Below, piece after piece: positions 9,109 through 16,927 of a stretch of 64,000 bases of DNA. Location: positions 4,030,001 to 4,094,000 of the forward strand of contig NZ_CP095050.1 of the NCBI RefSeq assembly GCF_022921075.1, written 5' to 3'. This DNA is from Hymenobacter sp. 5317J-9 (GTDB lineage: Bacteria; Bacteroidota; Bacteroidia; Cytophagales; Hymenobacteraceae). The notes below the pieces were generated by a model. It worked only from the letters and a program-made list of their open reading frames with translations, was not told where the DNA came from and ran no database searches. Made by a program: the position numbers and the translations under genes. How positions within the stretch are numbered: position 1 is the stretch's first letter; each line of letters opens with the position of its first letter.

Positions 9109-9881
9109 AGCGTGGTATGAAGCGCGTCATCGATATAAAGCGCATGCTCAATAATCACTTTTTCCACTCCGAATTGCAGCGCGTCAAATGCATTTTCTAA
9201 TTTAGGCAGCATGCCGTCGGCAATTACCCCGCTTTCTTTTAATAATGCGTAGTCGGCCAGATTAATTTTTGGAATTACTGATGTTTCATCGGAAATATCA
9301 GTCAGCACGCCGCGCTTTTCGAAGCAAAAATGCAGTTCTACTTCGTATTGCTTGCACAAGGCTTTGGCCACCGATGCCGCAATGGTATCGGCATTGGTAT
9401 TTAGCAACTGTCCGTGCCCGTCGTGATTAATTGGGCAGAGCACCGGCGTAAGCCCCAGCACCAGAAAGTGGTGAAGCATGTGTGTATTCACGCTGGCCTC
9501 GCTCAAATCCCCCACAAAACCATAGTCGATTTCCCGCACCGGGCGCTTCACCGCCTGAATAACGTTGCCGTCGGCGCCGGTCAGGCCCAAGGCGTTGACG
9601 CCCAGCATTTGCAGCGTGGCCACAATTTGCTTGTTGGTTTTGCCCGCGTAAAACATCGTTACCAAATCCAGCGTGGCGGCGTCGGTGATGCGGCGGCCGT
9701 TTACCATGCGCGGCGCAATGCCCAATTGGCGCAGCATGTCGCTGGCGCCTTTGCCACCGCCATGCACTAATATTTTCGGGCCGCTGACGCCGGAAAACAA
9801 GCGTAGAAATTCCTGCAATTCGGCTTCGTGGTCAATGATGCCGCCGCCTATTTTAAATATTTTTACTACCGAATTCATCAA
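9096..9881 (-). CDS. argB: N-acetylglutamate (or N-succinylglutamate) kinase
   Basis: The 261-aa amino-acid kinase family protein phosphorylates the N-acylated glutamate made by the ArgA-like enzyme. The nucleotide-binding lysine lies in KIFKIGGGI. The glycine loop LVHGGGKGASDML, NALGLTGADGN and LNTNADTIAASVAKAL are all present. It is the first gene of the leftward arginine group and is divergent from the rightward cluster. A TACTTTTG box about 70 bp upstream can serve as its promoter. Confidence 0.93.
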   Translation of the reverse strand: MMNSVVKIFKIGGGIIDHEAELQEFLRLFSGVSGPKILVHGGGKGASDMLRQLGIAPRMVNGRRITDAATLDLVTMFYAGKTNKQIVATLQMLGVNALGLTGADGNVIQAVKRPVREIDYGFVGDLSEASVNTHMLHHFLVLGLTPVLCPINHDGHGQLLNTNADTIAASVAKALCKQYEVELHFCFEKRGVLTDISDETSVIPKINLADYALLKESGVIADGMLPKLENAFDALQFGVEKVIIEHALYIDDALHTTLCLT

Positions 9882-9944
9882 CTCTTCACGTTAGCGGTGG
9901 CCTGCGCTGACACGCTGGCCTACTCAAAAAATAACACGGAAATG

Positions 9945-9975
9945 TTGCGGGCAAAAGTAGGGCCTTTTACCTTTG
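9945..9975 (+). promoter_or_regulatory. Promoter of the rightward arginine/car cluster
   Basis: TTG (9945-9947), a 20-base spacer and TACCTTTG (9968-9975) match the Bacteroidota promoter pattern well. Transcription would begin near 9980, about 318 nt before the first gene. Confidence 0.6.
9952..9959 (-). promoter_or_regulatory. Probable argB promoter (-7 box)
   Basis: TACTTTTG on the minus strand matches TAnnTTTG and lies inside the spacer of the opposing promoter. The two divergent promoters therefore cannot easily be used at once. No good upstream TTG element was found for this one. Confidence 0.4.
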
Positions 9976-10037
9976 CGCCAGATTTGAACCACTTGGTTCT
10001 CGGCTTCGTTACAGCGCCGAATCGCCTCATTTTCGCC

Positions 10038-10139
10038 ATGACCCGTTCGGTTTCTATGTCCACTTTGCCCGCCCCCGCCGCCTGGCCGGGAGTAGCCGGC
10101 GTGTGCGAAACCGCTTGCGCACTGGTTCGACGACCCTAG
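10038..10139 (+). CDS. Possible arginine leader peptide
   Basis: A 33-codon ORF in the leader ends Leu-Val-Arg-Arg-Pro-stop, with two adjacent CGA codons. A 6-bp hairpin GCGGCT-TCAAC-AGCCGC begins on its stop codon, and two more short hairpins follow. This resembles an attenuator layout. However, CGA pairs arise easily in GC-rich DNA and no T-tract terminator follows. Treat it as a hypothesis. Confidence 0.2.
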   Translation: MTRSVSMSTLPAPAAWPGVAGVCETACALVRRP

Positions 10140-10297
10140 CGGCTTCAACAGCCGCATGTTGGCCCCTTGGCCAGCCCTTTTGAGCCGGGCTAGTATCCGC
10201 TCACACTTACAGACAGGTTTGGGCTTTAGCAGGAGTTTCCCGTATACAGCGGGTTTCCGGACAGCCGCGTATCTATCCCTAAGTATTTCCTCAATCA

Positions 10298-10930
10298 ATG
10301 ACAATTCGGGTTGCAACGCCAGCGGACGCACAGTACGCTGAACAATTATGCCAGTGGTACATCGAGTCGGCCAAAACGCGCGGCACGGGCATCGCCAAGC
10401 GCGAACCAGCTTACGTGGCCAAAAAGATGGAAAGCGGCGACGCCATCATCGCCTTCGTCGACGACGAGTTGGCAGGTTTCTGCTACATCGAAACCTTTGA
10501 CGACAAGACGTTTGTGGTAAACTCCGGTCTGATTGTGAACGCCGAAATCCGCAAGGGTGGCGTGGGCCGGGCCATCAAGCAGGCGGTGTTCGAGCTGTCG
10601 CGTACCAAGTACCCGCAGGCCAAAATTTTCGGCATTACGACCAGCCTGGCTGTGATGAAAATCAACACGGACCTGGGCTACGAGCCCGTCACCTTTTCAG
10701 AGCTGACCACTAGCGAAGACTTCTGGAAAGGCTGTAAAAGCTGCAAAAACTACGGCATCCTGATGGAGAACGAGCGCAAGATGTGCCTCTGCACTGGCAT
10801 GCTCTACGACACGCCCGAGAAGCAGCTTGTGCAGGTGCAAGTGCCCGATTTTGCCGCGCATATCACCCCCCCGCTGCCCATCGGCACCGACCCCGCCCCT
10901 ACTCCTTCTGAAACCGATTCTGCACTGTAA
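10298..10930 (+). CDS. GNAT N-acetyltransferase, ArgA-like N-acylglutamate synthase
   Basis: The 210-aa GNAT protein opens the rightward arginine cluster and is the only candidate in the window for glutamate N-acylation, the first committed step. The acetyl-CoA-binding signature is around residues 85-95 (RKGGVGRAIKQA). An unusual C-terminal extension carries four cysteines at 146, 149, 163 and 165 (CKSC...CLC), which could bind a metal. It lacks the amino-acid-kinase domain of classical ArgA. It ends 2 bp before argG, so co-translation is likely. The substrate is inferred from position. Confidence 0.75.
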   Translation: MTIRVATPADAQYAEQLCQWYIESAKTRGTGIAKREPAYVAKKMESGDAIIAFVDDELAGFCYIETFDDKTFVVNSGLIVNAEIRKGGVGRAIKQAVFELSRTKYPQAKIFGITTSLAVMKINTDLGYEPVTFSELTTSEDFWKGCKSCKNYGILMENERKMCLCTGMLYDTPEKQLVQVQVPDFAAHITPPLPIGTDPAPTPSETDSAL

Positions 10931-10932
10931 TC

Positions 10933-12123
10933 ATGAAGAAAAAAGCCATTCTCGCCTATAGCGGCGGCCTCGACACCTCGTTTTGCGCCGTGTATTTGTC
11001 GCGCGAGCTTGATTTGGAAGTTCACACCGTCATCGTCAACTCGGGCGGTTTCACGGCCGAGGAGCTGGCCGCCATCGAGAAGCGCGCCTACGAGCTGGGC
11101 TCGGTGAAGCACGAAGTTATCGATGTGACCACCCGCTTTTATCAGGATTGCCTGCGCTACCTGCTGTTCGGCAACGTGTTGAAGAACGACACCTACCCGC
11201 TGAGCGTGAGTGCCGAGCGCATGTTCCAGTCGCTGGCCATTGCCGAATATGCCCGTGCTAACGAGGCCGATTACATCGTGCACGGCAGCACCGGTGCCGG
11301 CAACGACCAAGTGCGCTTCGATGTGGCATTTGCGGTGATTGCACCCAAAACGGAAATCCTCACCCCTATCCGCGACCTGAAACTGTCGCGCCAGGCCGAA
11401 ATCGAATACCTGCAGAAGCAGGGTTTCGAGATGAGCTGGGAGAAGGCGAAATATTCGATTAATAAAGGCATCTGGGGCACCAGCGTGGGCGGCGTTGAAA
11501 CGCTGACTTCGCACGAGGCCCTGCCCGAAAGTGCTTACCCCTCGCAGCTGCAGCGCCAGGATTCGGAGCGCGTGGAAATCACCTTCGAGAAAGGCGAGCC
11601 GGTGGCGCTGAATGGCGAAACGCTGGAGCCCGTGGCCCTGATTCAGAAGCTTAACGAGTTGGGCGCGGCCTTCGCCGTGGGCCGCGACATTCACGTGGGC
11701 GATACCATTCTGGGCATCAAGGGCCGGGTAGGCTTTGAGGCGCCCGCGCCGCTCATTCTCATCAAGGCGCACCACTTGCTGGAGAAGCACACCAGCACCC
11801 GCTGGCAGCTGCTGCACAAGGATTACATCGCCAACTGGTACGGCACGCTGCTGCACGAGGCGCAGTATCTTGACCCGGTGATGCGCGACATGGAAGCCTT
11901 CCTCACCTCGTCGCAAAACCACGTGTCGGGCAAGGTATTCGTGCAGCTCAAGCCCTACCAGTTCGACCTGCTCGGCGTGGAATCGAAGTACGACATGATG
12001 CAGTCGAAAGTGGCCACCTACGGCGAGGAAAACAACGCTTGGGATTCGCGCGACGCGAAAGGTTTCATCAAGATTTTCGGCAACCAGCTGAAAATTAGCG
12101 CTAGCCTGCACGATGAAAATTAA
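10933..12123 (+). CDS. argG: Argininosuccinate synthase
   Basis: The 396-aa ATP-pyrophosphatase family enzyme joins citrulline and aspartate with ATP. The nucleotide loop YSGGLDTSF is at residues 8-16, and the citrulline/ATP site HGSTGAGNDQVRF is in place. It overlaps argC by 11 bp, so the two are translationally coupled. Length fits the family. Confidence 0.95.
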   Translation: MKKKAILAYSGGLDTSFCAVYLSRELDLEVHTVIVNSGGFTAEELAAIEKRAYELGSVKHEVIDVTTRFYQDCLRYLLFGNVLKNDTYPLSVSAERMFQSLAIAEYARANEADYIVHGSTGAGNDQVRFDVAFAVIAPKTEILTPIRDLKLSRQAEIEYLQKQGFEMSWEKAKYSINKGIWGTSVGGVETLTSHEALPESAYPSQLQRQDSERVEITFEKGEPVALNGETLEPVALIQKLNELGAAFAVGRDIHVGDTILGIKGRVGFEAPAPLILIKAHHLLEKHTSTRWQLLHKDYIANWYGTLLHEAQYLDPVMRDMEAFLTSSQNHVSGKVFVQLKPYQFDLLGVESKYDMMQSKVATYGEENNAWDSRDAKGFIKIFGNQLKISASLHDEN

Positions 12124-13093
12124 GGCCGGCATCGTGGGCGGCGCCGGCTACACGGCCGGCGAGCTCATCCGCATTCTGCTGCACCACGAGTTTGTGGAGC
12201 TAGGCGGCATCGTCAGCACCTCGAACGCCGGCAACCCCGTGTACCAGGTGCACGACGACCTGGTGGGCGAAACCAATTTGGTGTTTGCCTCCGAACTAGC
12301 CGGCGACGAGGACGTGGTATTTCTGTGCCTCGGCCACGGCAATTCCAAGGCGTGGCTGCACAAAAACGCCCTATCTGAAACCACGCACGTCATCGACCTG
12401 AGCAACGACTTCCGCCTGCACGCGGACGCCGAGTTTGAAGGCCGCGAGTTCGTGTACGGTCTGCCGGAGCTGAACAAAAGCCGCATCCAGCAGGCCCAGA
12501 GCATTGCCAACCCGGGCTGCTTCGCCACGGCTATTCAGCTGGCGCTGCTGCCGCTGGCCAAGGCCGGCCGCCTCACCGACGACATCCACGTCTCGGCCAT
12601 CACCGGCAGCACCGGCGCGGGGCAAAGCTTGTCGGAAACGGTGCATTTCTCGTGGCGCACCAATAACGTGTCCATCTACAAGCCCTTCACGCACCAGCAC
12701 CTCGGCGAAATCGGCGAGAGCCTGGTGCAGCTGCAGCCGCAGTCGGAGGCCGAGATGCACTTCATCCCCTACCGCGGCAATTTCTCGCGGGGCATTTTCG
12801 CCAGCGTCTACACGCCGTCGGATTTGACGCAGGACGAGGCGCAGGCGCTGTACCGGCAGTTTTACGCCGACGCACCATTCACCACGGTTTCGGACAAGGA
12901 AATTCACCTCAAGCAGGTGGTGAACACCAACAAATGTCTGTTGCATGTGCAGAAGCAGGGCAAGCAATTATTGATTACGTCGGTGATTGATAATCTGGTG
13001 AAAGGTGCTTCAGGCCAGGCGGTGCAGAATATGAACTTGCTATTTGGGCTGCCGGAAACGACAGGATTGAATCTTAAAGCGGGGCTTTTGTAA
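12113..13093 (+). CDS. argC: N-acetyl-gamma-glutamyl-phosphate reductase
   Basis: The 326-aa protein reduces acyl-glutamyl phosphate to the semialdehyde with NADPH. The N-terminal Rossmann motif GIVGGAGYTAGELIR and the catalytic Cys136 in ANPGCFATA are present, with the TGSTGAGQS segment typical of the short ArgC type. Ten bp after its stop codon a REP-like repeat arm begins, marking the first interruption of the cluster. Confidence 0.94.
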   Translation: MKIKAGIVGGAGYTAGELIRILLHHEFVELGGIVSTSNAGNPVYQVHDDLVGETNLVFASELAGDEDVVFLCLGHGNSKAWLHKNALSETTHVIDLSNDFRLHADAEFEGREFVYGLPELNKSRIQQAQSIANPGCFATAIQLALLPLAKAGRLTDDIHVSAITGSTGAGQSLSETVHFSWRTNNVSIYKPFTHQHLGEIGESLVQLQPQSEAEMHFIPYRGNFSRGIFASVYTPSDLTQDEAQALYRQFYADAPFTTVSDKEIHLKQVVNTNKCLLHVQKQGKQLLITSVIDNLVKGASGQAVQNMNLLFGLPETTGLNLKAGLL

Positions 13094-13102
13094 TCCTCCA
13101 GC

Positions 13103-13560
13103 ACGTCATGCTGAGCGTAGTCGAAGCATCTCTACCGCTTCGTTGAATTTAATTACTGACAGACTTATGGACGCAGGTGAATACAAGCAGTTTAAAAACA
13201 AGGGACAAGTCCTTGATTTTGCCACGCTTAATATGACACGTCAGTATCTACAACAGTTTGGAAGGCATGATTTATCTGATACCATCAACCATTTGCTGAT
13301 TCACAACAAGATTGAGAAACCAGCGCTGCATAACAATCAACAAGAAGTGTATACTGACTTCTACCAAGTTGATATTTCTGCAAGGGATTTGGAAATCATC
13401 ACTTCAATGTTCCTTGATTTAGAAGCTGCAGCAGTACCAGAATCTGGCGAATCAACAACGCTTACTGCACATTATGGTGCAATGCTGGATAAGTGGAGTA
13501 ATCTGCAATAGAGCAGTAGAGATGCTTCGAATCCGCTACGCTTCGCTCAGCATGACGTTC
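13103..13560. mobile_element. Repeat-bounded cassette 1 (inverted REP-like arms around a small ORF)
   Basis: The left arm is at 13103-13145 and the inverted right arm at 13514-13560. Both carry the core CGTCATGCTGAGCG and CGAAGCATCTCTAC. The right arm holds about 12 extra bases between the two core blocks. The interval contains a single AT-richer ORF. The left arm can fold locally (CGAAGC...GCTTCG). It sits between argC and argD, which are otherwise expected to be adjacent. No transposase is present. Mobility is inferred from the arms and base composition. Confidence 0.45.
13167..13511 (+). CDS. Small orphan protein inside repeat-bounded cassette 1
   Basis: The 114-aa product is soluble, acidic and without a signal peptide or membrane segment. 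No family was recognised. An in-frame TTG at 13143 would add 8 residues but lies inside the repeat arm, so the ATG at 13167 is preferred. The gene is clearly lower in GC than argC and argD and fills the cassette almost exactly: the right repeat arm begins 3 bp after the stop. It resembles orphan immunity or antitoxin genes in size and setting only; that role is a guess. Confidence 0.6.
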   Translation: MDAGEYKQFKNKGQVLDFATLNMTRQYLQQFGRHDLSDTINHLLIHNKIEKPALHNNQQEVYTDFYQVDISARDLEIITSMFLDLEAAAVPESGESTTLTAHYGAMLDKWSNLQ

Positions 13561-13591
13561 TAATTTTAACTACGCTCTGACACCAAAAACC

Positions 13592-14731
13592 ATGGAGCTT
13601 TTCAACGTTTATCCCCTCGTCAACATCACGCCCGTTCGGGCGCTGGGCGCCAAGCTGTGGGACAACCAGGGCCAGGAATACCTGGATTTCTACGGCGGCC
13701 ACGCCGTTATTTCCATCGGCCACAGCCACCCGCACTACGTGCAGCGCCTCACCGAGCAGCTGCAAAACATCGGCTTCTACTCCAATTCGGTGCAGATTCC
13801 GATTCAGACGCAGCTGGCGCACAAGCTGGGCCAAGTGTCGGGCTACGAGGACTACGCGCTGTTTCTGTGCAACTCGGGGGCCGAGGCCAACGAGAATGCG
13901 CTGAAACTGGCCTCCTTCCACACCGGTAAAACCCGCGTGGTGGCGTTTAAAGGCGCGTTTCACGGCCGTACCTCGGGTGCGGTGGCGGCTACGGACAACC
14001 CGAAAATCGTTGCGCCCTTCAACGCGGGCCACGCCATCAGCTTCGTCGATTACGACCTGAAGGCGGTGGCCGACATCCTGCACGGCGGCGATGTGTGCGC
14101 CGTCATCATCGAGCCGATACAGGGCGTGGGCGGCATCATCATGCCTTCCGATGAATTCCTGCAGGGCCTGGCGGCGTTATGCAAACAGTATGGCGTCATC
14201 CTGATTGCTGACGAGGTGCAGAGCGGCTACGGCCGCAGCGGCAAGTTTTTCGCACACCAGCACGCCGGCATCCGGCCCGATATTATTTCGGTGGCCAAGG
14301 GCATGGGCAACGGCTTCCCCATCGGCGGCATCCTCATTGCGCCCCACCTGAAGGCATCCTACGGCCTGCTGGGCACCACTTTCGGCGGCAACCACCTGGC
14401 CTGCGCCGCCGCCCTAGCCGTGCTCGAAGTCATCGAAGACGAACACCTGCTGGCCCATGCCGCCGAGATGGGCGACTACCTGCGCCGCGAGCTGCTGGCC
14501 CACGCCGGCGCCGAAGAAATCCGCGGCCGCGGCCTGATGGTGGGCATCAAGTACGATTTCCCCATCAAGGACGTGCGCGACCAGTTGCTCTCGGAGCACC
14601 ACATTTTCGTGGGCAACGCCTCCGACCCCACTGTGCTCCGCCTGCTGCCGCCGCTCAACATTACCAAGGCCGAAATCGACCGATTTCTGCAGGCGCTGTA
14701 CACACTTATTCCGGCAGAAGTAAGGAAATAA
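13592..14731 (+). CDS. argD: Acetylornithine (or succinylornithine) aminotransferase
   Basis: The 379-aa class III PLP aminotransferase transfers an amino group from glutamate to the acyl-glutamate semialdehyde. The PLP lysine is Lys236 in SVAKGMGNGFPIG. The phosphate site CNSGAEANENALKLA and IIEPIQGVGG are also present. It lies 31 bp beyond cassette 1 and reads with the rest of the cluster. Confidence 0.93.
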   Translation: MELFNVYPLVNITPVRALGAKLWDNQGQEYLDFYGGHAVISIGHSHPHYVQRLTEQLQNIGFYSNSVQIPIQTQLAHKLGQVSGYEDYALFLCNSGAEANENALKLASFHTGKTRVVAFKGAFHGRTSGAVAATDNPKIVAPFNAGHAISFVDYDLKAVADILHGGDVCAVIIEPIQGVGGIIMPSDEFLQGLAALCKQYGVILIADEVQSGYGRSGKFFAHQHAGIRPDIISVAKGMGNGFPIGGILIAPHLKASYGLLGTTFGGNHLACAAALAVLEVIEDEHLLAHAAEMGDYLRRELLAHAGAEEIRGRGLMVGIKYDFPIKDVRDQLLSEHHIFVGNASDPTVLRLLPPLNITKAEIDRFLQALYTLIPAEVRK

Positions 14732-15200
14732 GCGGCTTACGACCTAACTTGCGGCCTTAATGAGTAGCACGACGAAGTTTCCGAGCCTGGCTCCCCTTCT
14801 GATAAGCTGCCCGCTGCCATTGGCCCCCGTTGCGCAGCCGTCGGCCGGCTCTTTCCACGAAAGAGCGGCCTCCCCTTTTTCCAGTCCGCAGTTGTGCCCA
14901 CCCGATTTCCCGATGCCTGACATCTGGAAGCGGCAAGGCGTGGAGTTGATTGATTTACCCGCTTTCGCTCCCGTTTGGCTCACAACCCACTTCGGCTGGA
15001 ACAGACCCCTGATTTATGGTCCTGTTCCAGCCGAAATTGTATCCGGGCAGTGGCAAAAGCCGCGGAATGCCCTACGAGCACGATATAAAGACGCGACACT
15101 TCACGTCTCTTCGTTGAACGGCCCGCCCCACATCCAACCTCGACAACGTTAGCAACGATTGAGACGCGAAGTATCGCGTCTCTACATTCCCTCCCTATAA
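14732..15200. other. Structured argD-carA intergenic region
   Basis: This 469-bp gap has no convincing gene; ORFs on both strands look incidental. It holds a hairpin near 14845-14870 (CCGGCTCTTT...AAAGAGCGG). A 14-bp perfect inverted repeat TTCGGCTGGAACAG lies at 14991-15004 and 15022-15035. A second repeat type with core GACGCG...CGTCTC lies at 15088-15185. It may contain a terminator or attenuator ahead of carA, or be a decayed insertion. Confidence 0.5.
15088..15185. repeat. Second short repeat family, inverted pair
   Basis: Two imperfect palindromic units, around 15088-15110 and 15161-15185, share GACGCG...CTTC/GAAG...CGTCTC and lie in inverted orientation about 50 bp apart just before carA. 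They differ from the CGTCATGCTGAGCG repeat seen elsewhere. The function is unknown. Confidence 0.45.
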
Positions 15201-16280
15201 ATGTCCCAAACCGTAAAACTCATCCTCGAAGACGGCACCGAAATCGAGGGCACTTCCTTCGGCGCATTCACCTCGGCCGCGGGCGAAGTGGTATTCAGCA
15301 CGGCCATGACCGGCTACCCCGAAAACCTCACCGACCCATCCTTCGCCGGCCAGATTCTGGTGCTCACCTACCCCATGGTGGGTAACTATGGCGTGCCCGG
15401 CGAAGAGTTGTACGAGTCGATTTCGAAGATTTTCGAGTCCGACAAAATCCACATTGCCGGACTGGTGGTGAACTACTACTCCGAGGAGCACAGCCACTGG
15501 GCCGCCGCCAAAAGCCTGGGCGACTGGCTGAAGGAGTACAACATCCCCGGCATCTTCGGCGTCGATACCCGCATGCTCACCAAGAAGCTGCGCGAGAAAG
15601 GCGCCATGCTGGGCAAAATCGTGGCCGAGACCGACGTGCCCCTGCACGACCCCAACCTCGACAACCTGGTGGCGCAGGTGAGTCCGGCCGGCGTGCAGCA
15701 CTACGGCCACGGCCAGCACAAAATCGTGCTCGTGGACTGCGGTACCAAAACCAACATCATCCGCTGCTTCCTGGAGCGCGACGTGGAGCTGATTCGGGTG
15801 CCCTGGGACTACGATTTCACGACCCTTGCCTACGACGGCCTGTTCCTGAGCAACGGCCCCGGCGACCCCAAAATGTGCGAAGCCACCATCCAAAACCTCC
15901 AAAAAGCCCTGCAACAGGACAAGCCGATTTTCGGCATCTGCCTGGGCAGCCAGCTCATGGGCCTGGCTGCGGGCGGCGACACCTTCAAGCTGAAATACGG
16001 CCACCGCAGCCACAACCAGCCCGTGAAGCTCACCGGCACCCAGCACTGCTACATCACCAGCCAAAACCATGGCTTCGCAGTCGATACCGAAACATTACCA
16101 GCCGAGTGGGACATGCTGTTCGAGAACCTGAACGATGGCACCTGCGAAGGCATCAAGCACAAAACCAAGCCCTTCTTCTCCACCCAGTTTCACCCCGAAG
16201 CCGCCGGCGGCCCGCAGGATACGGAGTTTCTGTTTGATGATTTCTTGAAAGCGGTGGTGGAGTATAAGGCTAGCAAATAG
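15201..16280 (+). CDS. carA: Carbamoyl-phosphate synthase small (glutaminase) subunit
   Basis: The 359-aa subunit hydrolyses glutamine and passes ammonia to CarB. It has the N-terminal CarA domain (LEDGTEIEGTSFG) and a class I glutamine amidotransferase domain. The catalytic Cys247 is in GICLGSQLMG, with His331/Glu333 in QFHPEA. The carB gene follows, but a 586-bp repeat-bounded insertion now separates the pair. Confidence 0.96.
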   Translation: MSQTVKLILEDGTEIEGTSFGAFTSAAGEVVFSTAMTGYPENLTDPSFAGQILVLTYPMVGNYGVPGEELYESISKIFESDKIHIAGLVVNYYSEEHSHWAAAKSLGDWLKEYNIPGIFGVDTRMLTKKLREKGAMLGKIVAETDVPLHDPNLDNLVAQVSPAGVQHYGHGQHKIVLVDCGTKTNIIRCFLERDVELIRVPWDYDFTTLAYDGLFLSNGPGDPKMCEATIQNLQKALQQDKPIFGICLGSQLMGLAAGGDTFKLKYGHRSHNQPVKLTGTQHCYITSQNHGFAVDTETLPAEWDMLFENLNDGTCEGIKHKTKPFFSTQFHPEAAGGPQDTEFLFDDFLKAVVEYKASK

Positions 16281-16295
16281 CAGAACGACAAAACC

Positions 16296-16881
16296 AGAAC
16301 GTCATGCAGAGCGCAGCGAAGCATCTTGCCCGCTTCGTTGCAAATCATTGCATGATAAAATACTCGTCAAAAATATGATATCATGAAAATTATTCTTGAC
16401 GGTGCTTTAATAACCAACCTTGACGGCTTCTTCAACCAGATTGAGAAATACCTTTTAGTGGGCGAATGTCCTTGGGGTTGAAATCTGAATTCACTTGATG
16501 AAATCGTTATGTGCAATTTCAATTACACAGAAAATCCTAATTTCGATGTGAGCAAAATTGTATGGAATAATTCCCACTCATCTGCTGAGAAACTTGGTTT
16601 TGCTAAAACCATTAGATTCAGGCAAGAAGGCATATATGCTCTTAACTCCCGGCCATATCAGCAATGAACAACAGCACAAATTGAACAGGAAATACTGTTG
16701 CCACAACGCCGGATATTGGAGGAAATAGAAAAGCTCAAGTGCGGCGAAAGTCAAACCTTATTTGAGTTACTTAAAGAAATTCTGAGCAGCAACAAGTCAA
16801 TTAAATTGACCTTGGCTTAACAATAATTTTCTCCTGCAACGAAGCGGGCAAGATGCTTCGCTGCGCTCTGCATGACGTTCT
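16296..16881. mobile_element. Repeat-bounded cassette 2 (47-bp perfect inverted repeats, barstar pseudogene inside)
   Basis: Arms at 16296-16342 and 16835-16881 are exact reverse complements over 47 bp and carry the family core (CGTCATGCAGAGCGCAGCG). Each can also fold on itself through CGAAGC...GCTTCG. Between them lie 492 bp of low-GC DNA holding one broken gene. The insertion separates carA from carB. No target-site duplication is obvious: the flanks are AAACC on the left and TTTTT on the right. The perfect arms imply a recent origin or gene conversion. Confidence 0.55.
16383..16820 (+). pseudogene. Barstar-like RNase inhibitor, broken by two in-frame TGA codons
   Basis: The reading frame runs 146 codons from ATG to TAA with no frameshift but has TGA at codon 33 (16479-16481) and codon 95 (16665-16667). 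The start MKIILDGALITNLDGFF and the block WG-stop-NLNSLDEIV match the barstar fold signature, where barstar itself has YGENLDALWDCL. Barstar proteins bind and block secreted or intracellular ribonucleases of the barnase type. Both stops could arise from single substitutions, for example CGA or TGG to TGA. A C-terminal extension (IEQEILLPQRRILEEIEKL) is likely helical. No partner toxin is present. Codon use is far more AT-rich than carA or carB. Confidence 0.65.
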
Positions 16882-16927
16882 TTTTTAACACGACCCTTTC
16901 CAACCGGTCTGTTACCCAACCCTTAGA

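Larger units (their letters stand above)
9882..10297. other. Divergent arginine control region and long leader
   Basis: These 416 bp separate the leftward argB group from the rightward ArgA-like/argG group. Promoter boxes for both directions overlap around 9945-9975. The remaining 320 bp would be transcribed as an untranslated leader for the rightward cluster. It holds a possible 33-codon leader ORF and three short hairpins at 10139-10155, 10160-10173 and 10173-10191. No clear ArgR box palindrome was seen. Confidence 0.5.

Noticed and set aside
14760..15152. 130-aa open frame between argD and carA
   Set aside because: A minus-strand frame overlaps it, it contains a hairpin and repeat DNA, and its Pro/Ser-rich product has no signal or domain. 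It was described as intergenic instead.
16479..16667. TGA read as Trp or selenocysteine in the barstar-like gene
   Set aside because: All other genes use TGA as an ordinary stop (for example argE and the CDS at 23100), and no recoding element is visible. A pseudogene is simpler.
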